The notes under the pieces are model-generated. The model ran no database searches. It had not been told where the DNA came from and saw only the letters and a program-made list of their open reading frames with translations. Position numbers and translations under genes: made by a program. This document shows, piece by piece, positions 8,515-17,641 of a stretch of DNA of 64,000 nt. The DNA comes from Corynebacterium tapiri (GTDB taxonomy: Bacteria; Actinomycetota; Actinomycetes; Mycobacteriales; Mycobacteriaceae). Numbering within the stretch: the stretch's first letter is position 1; each line of letters starts with the position of its first letter. Where the stretch lies: positions 114,664 to 178,663 of the forward strand of contig NZ_VDHJ01000008.1 of assembly GCF_006334925.1 (NCBI RefSeq), given 5' to 3'.

Positions 8515-8907
8515 CTACGCAGGACGCTGGCGCTCGGTGGCAGCGATGCAGTGGGCGGCGCCGCGGCCCGGGGCGACGATCTCTCCACCCTCGGCAAGGA
8601 AACGGGCCCAGCTGGTCACGTCGGGGTTTGCCCGCAGAAGCGCACGGCGCTGGCGCTCGGTGAGACCACCCCAGACGCCAAATTCGATGCGGTTATCCAG
8701 GGCATCGGCCAGGCACTGTTGTGCCACCGCACAGGAGCCGCACACGCTGGTGGCCACGCCCCGCTGCTCAGCGCCACGCACAAACAGCGCCTCCGGATCC
8801 GCCCCGCGGCAGCGCGCCTTGGTTACCCACTGAGAACGACGAAATTCCTCCGGAGCCTCATCAATCTTGGTATCGCGTCGAGGTGCCTCGGTGACCATCG
8901 TGCTCAT
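8515..8907 (-). CDS. whcA: WhiB-family iron-sulfur transcription factor (WhcA / WhiB4-like)
   Basis: 130 aa. Four conserved cysteines C33, C56, C59 and C65 (C-x22-C-x2-C-x5-C) bind a [4Fe-4S] cluster, followed by GVWGG (77-81) and a basic ERQRRALL DNA-contact region. In C. glutamicum WhcA, in this position beside ponA, is a redox-responsive negative regulator of oxidative stress genes. ATG 8907 is chosen over an upstream in-frame TTG (8946); AAGGAG (8925-8920) precedes it at a slightly long 12-nt spacing. A 7-bp perfect inverted repeat lies upstream at 8942-8962. Confidence 0.88.
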   Translation of the reverse strand: MSTMVTEAPRRDTKIDEAPEEFRRSQWVTKARCRGADPEALFVRGAEQRGVATSVCGSCAVAQQCLADALDNRIEFGVWGGLTERQRRALLRANPDVTSWARFLAEGGEIVAPGRGAAHCIAATERQRPA

Positions 8908-8941
8908 TCGCTTCGACTGCTCCTTGTCGTGTTCGTCGTAC

Positions 8942-8962
8942 AACAACTCGCGGCAAGTTGTT
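8942..8962. promoter_or_regulatory. Perfect inverted repeat upstream of whcA
   Basis: AACAACT (8942-8948), 7-nt spacer, AGTTGTT (8956-8962), 35 nt before the whcA ATG. It could be an operator (two half sites one helical turn and a half apart) or a 5'-UTR hairpin. No factor can be named from sequence. Confidence 0.45.
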
Positions 8963-9083
8963 TCTTATAGAAACCCAACTACTGTCAGTGTTGGTTAAGG
9001 TTTTCACACAATTTCCACATTGTCGAACAGATCACACATTATGGGGTAGCTGTCAGTTCCACATCGGGGGTAGAGGCCGTAAT

Positions 9084-11492
9084 GTGTCGAGAGTGAATGC
9101 ACAGAAATCCCTGGGACACGTCCTCCTGGCCACGTTGGCAGCCGGTGTGCTCATCGCACTTGCACTCACCCCCGCCGCTGGCCTCGCCGGTGCCGCCGCG
9201 CACCGCACTACCAAGACCATGGAGTCGAACCTGGCGGATATGACCTCTGGGTGGACCCCCGGGGTGACCACGATCAACGACTCAACCGGGCAGCCCATTG
9301 CCCGGTTGTTCAAGCAGAACCGCACCTCGGTTAATCCTGATCAGATCGCCCAGCCCATGAAGGACGCGATCGTCTCCATCGAGGATCGCCGCTTCTACGA
9401 GCACGACGGCGTGGATATCCAATCCACCGCCCGAGCACTGCTGACCAATCTTTTCGCCGGTGGCGTGGAACAGGGCGCCTCGACGCTCAACCAGCAATAC
9501 GTGAAGAACTACCTGCTGCTGGTCACCGCCGACTCCGAAGAGGAGCAGCAGGCGGCCACCGAGCAGTCGATCCCGCGCAAGCTGCGAGAAATGCGCATGG
9601 CCACCGAGCTGGACAAGCAGCTGAGCAAGGATGAGATTCTCACCCGCTACCTCAACCTCGTCCCCTTCGGCAATCACGCCTACGGCATCCAGTCGGCCGC
9701 GCAGACGTACTTTGGTGTCGATGCCGCCCAGCTCACCGTCCCCCAGTCGGCGATGCTGGCCGGAATGGTCCAGTCCTCGGAGTATCTCAACCCGTACACC
9801 AACACCGACGAGGTGATTGCGCGCCGCAACACCGTCTTGCAGTCGATGGTGGATTTTGGCGCCATCGATCAGGCCACTGCCGACCTGCACGCTGGCGAAC
9901 CGCTCGGAGTGTTGGAGTCCCCCAACATCCCCACCAATGGTTGCATCGGTTCCGGTAACGCCGGATTCTTCTGTGACTATGCCCTGACCTACCTGCAGGC
10001 CAAGGGCATCGACGAGGAACAGCTGCGTACCGAGGCGTTGACCATCAACACCACCCTCGACCCGCAGGCCCAGGAGGCCGCACACTCGACGGTGGTCTCC
10101 AACGTCAGCCCCACCCAGCCCGGTGTGGCCCAGGTGCTCAACGTGGTGGAGCCCGGCAAGGACTCTCGCCGGATCCTGGCCATGACGTCCTCGCGCAACT
10201 ACGGCCTTGATGCTGAAGCCGGGGAGACCTATCTACCCCAGCCCACCTCCCTGGTTGGCAACGGCGCCGGCTCCGTGTTCAAGGTGTTCACGGCGGCTGC
10301 GGCGCTTGAGCAGGGGCGCGGGCTTAACGACGTTCTCCCTGTCCCGACCCGCTACGAAGCCCAAGGCCTGGGTGATGGCGGTGCGGACAACTGCCCGCCG
10401 GGCCGCTACTGCGTGGAGAACGCTGGCACCTACAAGCCGCAGATGACCATGGCCGAGGCCTTGGCTCACTCCCCGAACACCACCTTTGTGCAGCTCATCG
10501 AGCAGGTAGGCGTGCCCGCGGTCGTGGATATGTCGGTCAAGCTGGGACTGCGCTCCTATGACGACCCCGGGACCTACAACGAAGATCACTCGATTGCCTC
10601 CTACTTCAAGGAGGCAAACCTCGGCTCCTACACCCTGGGTCCGACCCCGGTTAACCCGCTTGAGCTGTCCAACGTTGGCGCCACCCTCGGTTCTGAGGGC
10701 ATGTGGTGCGAGCCCAGCCCGATCGAAAAGGTACTCAACCCGCAAGGCGATGAGCTCGCTCTCGAGCGCCCGGAGTGCGAGCAGGTCGTTGACCCCCAGC
10801 TGGCCGGTTCACTTTCCCAGGCCATGACCCTGGACATTAAGGAAGGAACGGCTTCCGAGGCCGCCAAGGCCTTGGGCTTCGGCGGAACGGCCGCCGCAAA
10901 GACGGGTACGACCGAGTCCCACCAGTCGGCCGCGTTCCTGGGCTTTAACAACGCGATCGCCGCGGCTCCGTACATCTTCAACGACGGAACCTCCACCGCC
11001 CCGCTGTGCACCTCGCCGGTGCGCCAGTGTGGCGAAGGCACCCTCTTCGGCGGCAAGGAGCCCGCTCGCACTTTCTTTGGCACCGTCAACCAGCTACCAC
11101 GCGCCATGGCCGGCGGCCTGTCCGGCAGCAGCGGTGCCTACGAAAAGGGTGAGTTGGAGTCCATCGCTTCCGAGGTGCGCGGCCAGTCCGAGGCCCAGGC
11201 CCGCAACCGGCTGAGCTCCAAGGGATACTCGGTGACCTCGACCAGCTATGTCAGCGGCTCGGGCTACCCGCGCGGCACCGTGGTGGGCGTGGCCCCTGAG
11301 CGCGACCGCAAGGTCGTCCTGCAGATTTCTGATGGCACGGGGTCCCGGCCAGCGTCGCCAAGCCCCTCCTCCCCCGGCACCACCGGAACGCCGCAGCGAC
11401 CGGAACAGCCTGCCGGCCCCAGTGAGCTCGATCGCGCCGTGGAGGACCTCAACAACACGCTGGAGGAGTTCCGCCGCAATTTCGGCCTCTAG
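9084..11492 (+). CDS. ponA: Class A penicillin-binding protein with PASTA domain (PonA2-like)
   Basis: 802 aa bifunctional peptidoglycan synthase. One N-terminal membrane helix (about 9-38), then a GT51 transglycosylase domain with catalytic Glu at E100 (EDRRFYEHDG) and GASTLNQQ; a transpeptidase domain with S397-VFK-K400, SPNT, and K606-T-G; and a C-terminal PASTA domain (about 689-750) plus a Pro/Ser-rich tail. The start is GTG 9084 with AGAGG 7 nt upstream; an earlier in-frame ATG would put 42 unlikely residues before the membrane anchor. Syntenic with mycobacterial ponA2 next to whiB4. Confidence 0.93.
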   Translation: MSRVNAQKSLGHVLLATLAAGVLIALALTPAAGLAGAAAHRTTKTMESNLADMTSGWTPGVTTINDSTGQPIARLFKQNRTSVNPDQIAQPMKDAIVSIEDRRFYEHDGVDIQSTARALLTNLFAGGVEQGASTLNQQYVKNYLLLVTADSEEEQQAATEQSIPRKLREMRMATELDKQLSKDEILTRYLNLVPFGNHAYGIQSAAQTYFGVDAAQLTVPQSAMLAGMVQSSEYLNPYTNTDEVIARRNTVLQSMVDFGAIDQATADLHAGEPLGVLESPNIPTNGCIGSGNAGFFCDYALTYLQAKGIDEEQLRTEALTINTTLDPQAQEAAHSTVVSNVSPTQPGVAQVLNVVEPGKDSRRILAMTSSRNYGLDAEAGETYLPQPTSLVGNGAGSVFKVFTAAAALEQGRGLNDVLPVPTRYEAQGLGDGGADNCPPGRYCVENAGTYKPQMTMAEALAHSPNTTFVQLIEQVGVPAVVDMSVKLGLRSYDDPGTYNEDHSIASYFKEANLGSYTLGPTPVNPLELSNVGATLGSEGMWCEPSPIEKVLNPQGDELALERPECEQVVDPQLAGSLSQAMTLDIKEGTASEAAKALGFGGTAAAKTGTTESHQSAAFLGFNNAIAAAPYIFNDGTSTAPLCTSPVRQCGEGTLFGGKEPARTFFGTVNQLPRAMAGGLSGSSGAYEKGELESIASEVRGQSEAQARNRLSSKGYSVTSTSYVSGSGYPRGTVVGVAPERDRKVVLQISDGTGSRPASPSPSSPGTTGTPQRPEQPAGPSELDRAVEDLNNTLEEFRRNFGL

Positions 11493-11505
11493 TAGGCTGG
11501 CGAGG

Positions 11506-12411
11506 GTGATTAAGCCTCGCCATCTGCTTGCCCCCGCCCTCGCCGCTACCGCCGCTGGGGCGGGGTTTCTTGCGTGGGGAAACTCCGAGCTGCGCCGCTT
11601 TGAGCTCAAGAAGGTCACCGCGCCGGTCCTCGAGCCCGGCACGCTGGGCGAGGGCGAGCGCTTCACCATTCTGCACATCTCGGATCTGCACATGATCCCC
11701 GGCCAGGACACCAAGATCGCCTGGGTATCCGCACTCGACGCCCTTGATCCCGACCTGGTGATCAACACCGGAGACAACCTCTCGGACGAGCGCGCGGTAC
11801 CTGACGCGCTGGCCGCCATGGGGCCGCTGCTGAACCGCCCAGGAATGATGGTTTTTGGCACCAACGACTACTGGGCCCCTCGCCCTGCCAATCCCTTCAA
11901 TTACCTGTTGGGGCGCAAGCGCGAGCCGTCGCATGTGGACCTGCCATGGAAGGACCTGCGCGCCGGCATGATCGAGCGCGGATGGCACGATGCGACTCAC
12001 CAGCGCATTGAGATCAAGGTCGGCCCGCTGCGGCTCGCGGCTGCGGGTGTCGACGACCCCCATCACGACCTGGATGACTACTCCACCATCGCGGGAACCC
12101 CCAATCCCGACGCTGACCTACGACTCGCGCTGACCCATTCCCCTGAGCCACGCATCCTGCGTCAGTTCGCCGCCGATGGCTACCAGCTAGCGCTGGCTGG
12201 GCACACACATGGCGGGCAATTCTGCCTGCCGGGGTCCCGCGCGATCGTGACCAACTGCGGCATCGACACCGCCCGCGTGCAGGGCTTAAGCACTTTCGAT
12301 GGCATGCACCTGCACGTCTCCAACGGCCTGGGAACCTCCAAGTACGTGCCGTTCCGATTCTTCTGCCGCCCCTCCGCCACGCTCATCACTCTCACCGAGA
12401 AGGCCGAATAA
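11506..12411 (+). CDS. Calcineurin-like metallophosphoesterase
   Basis: 301 aa from GTG 11506, 7 nt after a TAGGCT -10 box (11493-11498), hence probably leaderless. An N-terminal hydrophobic segment (7-25) suggests membrane association. Metallophosphoesterase motifs in order: SDLH (D60, H62), NTGDN, GTND in place of the usual GNHD, and GHTHGGQ. The family hydrolyses phosphodiesters such as lipid pyrophosphates or cyclic nucleotides; substrate unknown. It follows ponA as in mycobacteria (Rv3683). Confidence 0.85.
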   Translation: MIKPRHLLAPALAATAAGAGFLAWGNSELRRFELKKVTAPVLEPGTLGEGERFTILHISDLHMIPGQDTKIAWVSALDALDPDLVINTGDNLSDERAVPDALAAMGPLLNRPGMMVFGTNDYWAPRPANPFNYLLGRKREPSHVDLPWKDLRAGMIERGWHDATHQRIEIKVGPLRLAAAGVDDPHHDLDDYSTIAGTPNPDADLRLALTHSPEPRILRQFAADGYQLALAGHTHGGQFCLPGSRAIVTNCGIDTARVQGLSTFDGMHLHVSNGLGTSKYVPFRFFCRPSATLITLTEKAE

Positions 12412-12492
12412 CCTGCAGTTTTGCTGTGCGCTCCGGCATTGGTCTAAGGTATGTGGATGTTCGCGCAGCCCTGTTGGGAACGCTGAACGCAC

Positions 12493-12569
12493 CGGGATAT
12501 GGCGCAGCTTGGTAGCGCGCCTCGTTCGGGACGAGGAGGTCGCAGGTTCAAATCCTGTTATCCCGACCA
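12493..12569 (+). tRNA. tRNA-Pro (CGG)
   Basis: Complete cloverleaf: acceptor CGGGATA pairs with TATCCCG, anticodon stem CTCGT/ACGAG with loop TCGGG giving anticodon CGG, T-arm GGTTCAAATCC, and an encoded CCA end. Confidence 0.95.
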
Positions 12570-12575
12570 ACTAGT

Positions 12576-12614
12576 ACGGCCCCAGGCAAGATTATTTGCC
12601 TGGGGCCGTTTTTT
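12576..12614 (+). terminator. Terminator of tRNA-Pro
   Basis: 14-bp perfect stem: ACGGCCCCAGGCAA (12576-12589) with TTGCCTGGGGCCGT (12596-12609), a 6-nt loop and a T-run. Confidence 0.92.
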
Positions 12615-12660
12615 GTTCATCGTCCTACGGCGCGCAGCGCGATGCATGGCGCATCTGTGG

Positions 12661-12698
12661 TGTCGACCGGAAGGCCGCCTTAATGCTTCCGGTCGACA
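12661..12698. repeat. 13-bp perfect inverted repeat spanning a stop codon
   Basis: TGTCGACCGGAAG (12661-12673) and its exact reverse complement (12686-12698) with a 12-nt loop holding the TAA stop of the minus-strand membrane protein. No T-run follows on either strand, so this is a stable 3' hairpin rather than a classical terminator. Confidence 0.75.
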
Positions 12699-14089
12699 GT
12701 AAGCGGGGATCTCCGTGCCACAAACACTGCCGTCACCGCCGCGAGCCCGGCCAGTACTGCCAGTGCGATCCACGTCAGGTGGGAATTTCCGGCATTGCCC
12801 AAGGCGGCGAGTGCCGCCGTCGCCCAGTTCAATGGGGAGGTAGCTGCGGCTATCCACGACCACTCAGGCAGCTGGCTGGTGGCAGCTGCTCGCCAGACCC
12901 ATCCCACAAATCCCAGCTGCACCAAAGCGCCCAGCAGGACCATCACTGCGCCCAGGGTTGGACCTCCCAGGCGGACGGCGAGCGTCGTTAAGCCCGCCGA
13001 AGAGGCCGTAGTGAGGAACAACACCGCACCTGAGAGCGCGGCCGCGGCCGCAGGCATGCCAGAGGCAAAGACGAAGAGACAGACCAACCCAGTTACAGCT
13101 CCCAGTGCCGAGGCAACGGCAAGGGTGAGCAGGCGCCGCTGAGCCCCCGCAGCTGAAAGCAGAAGGTAACCGCCGGCGATGCCAATCAGACCCGCCAGTG
13201 TTGCCACCAGGAGCGCCACCTGCGGGGGAAGGGCACGCACGGTGTTCGCAGCTCCCCACGCCGGTGCCGGCAGGGCCCGGTTCACGGCACCGACCCGGTC
13301 GTTGGTCTCCTGCGCCATGGTGTTGACTCGTTCGCTGCCCTCGCGCAGCTGGGTGCTGCCCGCGTGGGCGTCAGCGGCTCCGGTCGAAAGGTCGTCCAAC
13401 CCAGCGGCCAGATCGTGAGCCCCCTTGTGCGCCGAGTAGATCCCGTCGTGGAAGGCATAGCCCGGAGCATTCAGCTGATTGGCCAGCTCGCGGGCCCCGC
13501 TGCGCACGCGCTCCAGCTCCGCGGTCGCGTTGGCATCTGTGGGCAGGGCGTTGGCCTGATCTCGCAGTGCCCGCAAGTCCTCGCGTACCTTGGCCACCTC
13601 CGGGTCGGGGTTGCCCTCCAGGGCGGCGATCGTGCGATCCAGCTTGCCCACCAGCTGACCCGATACTGCCCCGGCGCCGATGAGCGGGGCGGTGGCTGCG
13701 TCCACGCCGTCGGCAAGCTGGGTGGCCCCAGCACCGAGCTGGCCGACTCCCGCCTGGAGCTGGGTGAGGCCGTCGGCAAGCTTCTGCGAGCCTTCCGCAG
13801 CGTCGTTGGTTCCCTCGGCCAGCTTGGCCGTGCCGCCCTCAAGCGCACGGGCCCCATCCTGAAGCTGCGTAGTTCCGCTGGTCAGAAGGCTGGACTGGCT
13901 GGCTGCTTCGCCGGCAGCCCGGCGCGCCTGCTGCACCTCGGGCGACTGTCCGGCAGCGCTCACGCTCGGCGCGCCTCCCGCCTCGTTGGTCCAGGACTTC
14001 GAGGGTTCAAGGTGGGCGAAAGCGGCCACCCCGGCCGCGGCTAACAGGATGAGCACGCAGAGGGCGGGAAAGAGGAGTTGGCGACGCAT
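12680..14089 (-). CDS. YhgE/Pip-like membrane protein with coiled-coil ectodomain
   Basis: 469 aa. One N-terminal membrane helix (about 5-25), a ~260-residue extracytoplasmic region built of repeating heptad/decapeptide units of the type LxxGxxxLxxGxxxL (for example KLADGLTQLQAGVGQLGAG), then about six membrane helices from residue 290. This plan matches the YhgE/Pip family, related to ABC-2 permeases and often linked to type VII secretion or phage adsorption. No ATPase gene is adjacent. Divergent from mrpA. Confidence 0.75.
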   Translation of the reverse strand: MRRQLLFPALCVLILLAAAGVAAFAHLEPSKSWTNEAGGAPSVSAAGQSPEVQQARRAAGEAASQSSLLTSGTTQLQDGARALEGGTAKLAEGTNDAAEGSQKLADGLTQLQAGVGQLGAGATQLADGVDAATAPLIGAGAVSGQLVGKLDRTIAALEGNPDPEVAKVREDLRALRDQANALPTDANATAELERVRSGARELANQLNAPGYAFHDGIYSAHKGAHDLAAGLDDLSTGAADAHAGSTQLREGSERVNTMAQETNDRVGAVNRALPAPAWGAANTVRALPPQVALLVATLAGLIGIAGGYLLLSAAGAQRRLLTLAVASALGAVTGLVCLFVFASGMPAAAAALSGAVLFLTTASSAGLTTLAVRLGGPTLGAVMVLLGALVQLGFVGWVWRAAATSQLPEWSWIAAATSPLNWATAALAALGNAGNSHLTWIALAVLAGLAAVTAVFVARRSPLTVDRKH

Positions 14090-14204
14090 AACCTCTCACG
14101 GTATCCAGCGTTCTCTAAGAAACTCTCGAGGCACTCCGAACTTTTCGCAACGTGTAACGTGATACGGGCTTAATGCATAAAGCTCAACCAGAAGTGAGGA
14201 GTCG

Positions 14205-17156
14205 ATGGCGCTTCTAGTAGCGATCCTCGCCGTGGCCTCCGCTGTCGTCCTGTCCCCAGTGGCGGTGCGCGTGATGGACCGGGCGTCTGGCTACCCGCTG
14301 GCCGCCCTCTTTGCCATAGGCGCTGTAGCGCTGGCGCGAGAGGCGTCAGCCGTGTGGAACGGTCAGGCGCTGACCTATTCAATAACGTGGGCTCGGGGGG
14401 TGTTCGGCCCCACGACGGACGTGGTCTTCTCGCTAAAGGCAGATGGCCTGAGTTTGTTCTTCGCCCTGCTTGCGCTGATTATCGGCGCTGCGGTGTTCGT
14501 CTATTCCGCGGCGTATCTGCCCAAGAAGGACGGCAACTTAAGCTTCTACCTGATCATGACCGCCTTCACCTTGTCGGTGCTGTTGCTGGTCACCGCGGAT
14601 GACGTCCTCGTGCTCTTCATTGGCTGGGAGCTGGTCTCGCTCGCGTCGTTCATGCTGATCGCGCGCTCGGGACTCTCGGGTGCCGACGGTGCCTCGCGCA
14701 CCCTCATCCTCACCTTCGTGGGTGGTCTGACGCTGCTGGCTGCCCTGGCGATTGCCACCATGGCGGCGGGCACGACCAACCTGACGCAGATCCTCGCCTC
14801 CGACGTCTGGGATCAGCGCCCCGGTATGACCGTGCTGGTGGCGCTGCTGATTGCTGCCTCTGCCTTTACCAAGGCCGCGCAGTTCCCCTTCCACTTCTGG
14901 CTGCCCGAGGCCATGGCCGCTGCCACCCCGGTCTCGGCGTTCCTGCACGCGGCCGCCGTGGTCAAGGCTGGTGTGTACCTCCTGCTGCGTTTCAGCGCGG
15001 TCTTTCATGATGTGCCCGCGTGGAATGCCACGCTGATCATCGTCGGTATGTTCACGGCGCTCATCAGCGCTGCCTTCGCCCTGCAAAAAACCGACCTGAA
15101 GCAGCTGACTGCCTACTCCACGGTGTCTCACCTGGGCTGGATCGTGGCCACCATCGGCGTGGGGACTCCCGCTGCACTGGCCGCCGCGCTGGTGCACACC
15201 CTGGCACACGCGCTGTTCAAGTCCTCGCTGTTCATGCTCATCGGCGTCGTCGACCACGAGGCCGGTTCGCGTGACATGACGCGCCTGGGCCCGCTCTGGC
15301 GCAAGATGCCCTTCACCTTTGGCTCCACCGCGATCGCCGCGGCGTCCATGGCCTCGATTCCGCCGCTGTTCGGATTCGTGTCCAAGGAGGGCATGCTCAC
15401 CGCGTTCGAGGAGGCCCCGGCCGCCTCCTGGTTGCTGCTTGCTCTCGCGGGCGTGGCTGCGCTGCTGACCTTCAGCTACTCCGCCAAGATCATCTTTGGC
15501 GCATTCTTCGACGGCCCGCGCGACGTCTCGGGCGTGCACGAGGCTCCGGTGCGTCTGTGGCTGCCGGCGGCACTTCCGGGATTGCTTTCGCTTCCCTTGG
15601 CGTTCCTGCTTCCGCTTCTCGACGCCCCCGTCGACGCGGCAGTCAAGGCCATCGCCCCGGATACTCACCACCACTCCCACCTGGCCCTGTGGCACGGCTT
15701 GACCATCCCGCTGCTGATCACCGTCATCGTGCTGGTGGCCGGCGTATTCGTGGCCATCAACCGCCGCCGAGTGTGGAACTTCTTCGAAAACACCACGTTG
15801 TCCCCGGTCACTGGTAATGACGCGCTGCACTCCATCACCCGCAGCGCCGAGTGGTCTGGCCGCAAGCTGGGTTGGATCGCTGACTCGCTCGATCCGTCCC
15901 GCCACCTGTCGGGCATGATCGCGCTGATCGTGGTGCTGGGTGGTACCACCCTGGTCAACTCCTGGATCGCCGGCGGCGTGGATGGCGTGGCGCTGGCACC
16001 GCGTGCCGACGGCCTGGACAACCCGTGGGACCTCCTCCCGCTGGCCATCATCCTGGGCTCGGTCGCCGGCCTGGTGCTCACTCGTACCCGCTTGACGGCT
16101 GCCATCCTCCTGGGTGGTGTCGGCGTGGGCATGAGCCTGCAGATGCTGCTGCTGGGTGCACCGGACGTAGCGCTTACCCAGTTCCTGGTCGAGTCGCTCA
16201 CCGTCATCGTGATCATGCTGGTGGTTCGCCACCAGCCCAAGACCTTCTTCCTCGTCGGGCCGACCCGCAAGAAGATCAGCATCGTGCTCGCCCTGCTCTC
16301 CGGCGTAGTTGCTTTCGCGGCCTCCCACGCCCTGCTGGGACGACGCGACCGCTCCGACCTGGCTATGTGGTTCCTGGACCACGGCAAGGAGATCACCGGG
16401 GGCAACAACATTGTCGCCGTGATCATCGTGGAGTTCCGTGGATTCGATACCCTCGGCGAGCTGTCCGTGCTGGGCATGGGCGCAGTCGTGCTGGCTGCCA
16501 TGGTCACCACGATGCCGCGCTACCCCTTCTTGCGCGGTACTCACCCGGCCCCGTTTGGCCAGTCCGAACTCAACGCCCTGCCGCTGCGCATGGTGTTCAA
16601 GCTGGTCTTGCCGGTCCTCATCGTGCTCAGCGTGCTTATCTTCTTCCGCGGCCACACCGCTCCGGGTGGTGGCTTCGTTGCCGCCCTCGTGCTCTCGACC
16701 GCCTTCGGGCTGTCCTACCTCTCGCAGAAGTCGGACTCTCCGGTGGTCTCGCGCAAGACGCCGATGTTCCTGTCGGGAGTGGGCATCATCGTTGCCATCT
16801 CCTCCGGTTTCGCTGGCCTGCTCGAGGGTGGCTTCCTCTACGCCATCCACGGCCACATCCTGGGGCAGCACGTGACCACCTCGCTGATCTTCGATGCCGG
16901 CATCTATCTGGCGGTGTTGGGCATGATCACCGAGGCCATCAATGCCCTCGGTGACTACCTGCGCCCGGGCGTGTCGTCTGTGGACGACCTCAACTACTCG
17001 CGCCTCAAGAGCGAGCTGCCCGACGTCCCCGACGTGGAGTACACGGGAGATGTGGATGAGGACTTCCCGCGTCCCATCAACCCGGCGGAGAATCCGCTTG
17101 GCGTGGCTGCCGATCCCACCTCGGGCAACCACCCGAACCCGAAGGAGGACGCGTAA
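14205..17156 (+). CDS. mrpA: Mrp Na+/H+ antiporter subunit A (with fused MrpB-like C-terminus)
   Basis: 983 aa polytopic subunit. Residues ~60-480 carry the proton-pumping NADH dehydrogenase ND5-like antiporter core, including the conserved GWE motif (FIGWELVSLASF) and KAAQFPFHFWLP. After a DUF4040-like MrpA extension, the last ~150 membrane residues (from about 790, with GHTAPGGGFVAALV) are MrpB-like, so no separate mrpB gene is needed. The cytoplasmic tail is acidic. ATG 14205 has GTGAGGAG upstream. First gene of mrpACDEFG, which exports Na+ for H+ under alkaline or salt stress. Confidence 0.95.
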   Translation: MALLVAILAVASAVVLSPVAVRVMDRASGYPLAALFAIGAVALAREASAVWNGQALTYSITWARGVFGPTTDVVFSLKADGLSLFFALLALIIGAAVFVYSAAYLPKKDGNLSFYLIMTAFTLSVLLLVTADDVLVLFIGWELVSLASFMLIARSGLSGADGASRTLILTFVGGLTLLAALAIATMAAGTTNLTQILASDVWDQRPGMTVLVALLIAASAFTKAAQFPFHFWLPEAMAAATPVSAFLHAAAVVKAGVYLLLRFSAVFHDVPAWNATLIIVGMFTALISAAFALQKTDLKQLTAYSTVSHLGWIVATIGVGTPAALAAALVHTLAHALFKSSLFMLIGVVDHEAGSRDMTRLGPLWRKMPFTFGSTAIAAASMASIPPLFGFVSKEGMLTAFEEAPAASWLLLALAGVAALLTFSYSAKIIFGAFFDGPRDVSGVHEAPVRLWLPAALPGLLSLPLAFLLPLLDAPVDAAVKAIAPDTHHHSHLALWHGLTIPLLITVIVLVAGVFVAINRRRVWNFFENTTLSPVTGNDALHSITRSAEWSGRKLGWIADSLDPSRHLSGMIALIVVLGGTTLVNSWIAGGVDGVALAPRADGLDNPWDLLPLAIILGSVAGLVLTRTRLTAAILLGGVGVGMSLQMLLLGAPDVALTQFLVESLTVIVIMLVVRHQPKTFFLVGPTRKKISIVLALLSGVVAFAASHALLGRRDRSDLAMWFLDHGKEITGGNNIVAVIIVEFRGFDTLGELSVLGMGAVVLAAMVTTMPRYPFLRGTHPAPFGQSELNALPLRMVFKLVLPVLIVLSVLIFFRGHTAPGGGFVAALVLSTAFGLSYLSQKSDSPVVSRKTPMFLSGVGIIVAISSGFAGLLEGGFLYAIHGHILGQHVTTSLIFDAGIYLAVLGMITEAINALGDYLRPGVSSVDDLNYSRLKSELPDVPDVEYTGDVDEDFPRPINPAENPLGVAADPTSGNHPNPKEDA

Positions 17157-17641
17157 TGATTTTGTCCACCACAATTGCCATTCTGGTGGCGGGCGCGGTC
17201 TACCTGGTGCTCCAGCGCTCGATGGTGCGCGTGATCTTTGGCATGTCCCTGATGTCTCACGCCGCCAACCTCCTGCTGCTCGCCGGTGGCGTGGGTGCCT
17301 GGCGCGGCGAGGCCTTCGTCGGCATGCGCGACGTAGACCAGGCTGCCGATCCCCTCCCCCAGGCCTTTGTACTCACCGCCATCGTGATCGCCATGGCGAC
17401 CACGACCATCCTCCTGGCAACCGCCGCGCTGGGCGCCGACGACGACACCGAGGATGAGGGCGGACACGAGGGTCCCGGCATCGATGACGGCACACCGGAT
17501 GTGCACGAAACCGCTGACCCGTTCTCCACGCTGGGACGTGATTCCCAGCGCGCCCGGGAGGTTAAAGCAAGTGAAAAGCAGGCTCGTCGAGCCCGGAAAG
17601 GCAGCACGGCCAGCCGTGCGCAGAAGAAGGCAGGTGCCTAA
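17156..17641 (+). CDS. mrpC: Mrp antiporter subunit C
   Basis: 161 aa, NuoK-like subunit with three hydrophobic helices (3-22, 28-47, 69-95) and an unusually long charged, Lys/Arg-rich cytoplasmic tail from residue ~98. TAATG overlap with mrpA (1 bp) shows translational coupling, and its stop directly abuts the mrpD start. The core matches MnhC (LMSHAANLLLL, DPLPQAFVLTAIVI). Confidence 0.93.
   Translation: MILSTTIAILVAGAVYLVLQRSMVRVIFGMSLMSHAANLLLLAGGVGAWRGEAFVGMRDVDQAADPLPQAFVLTAIVIAMATTTILLATAALGADDDTEDEGGHEGPGIDDGTPDVHETADPFSTLGRDSQRAREVKASEKQARRARKGSTASRAQKKAGA

Noticed and set aside
8908..8946. A longer whcA starting at TTG 8946
   Set aside because: The extra residues contain the apparent ribosome site and overlap the upstream inverted repeat.
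9021..9036. A possible GlxR site (TGTCGAACAGATCACA) upstream of ponA
   Set aside because: Only one half matches TGTGA-N6-TCACA; two mismatches in the left half and no central TA.
14538..17174. An 878-codon open frame on the minus strand
   Set aside because: It is the antisense shadow of mrpA, with His/Gln/Arg/Asp-rich composition and no domain; high GC at third positions leaves opposite frames open.
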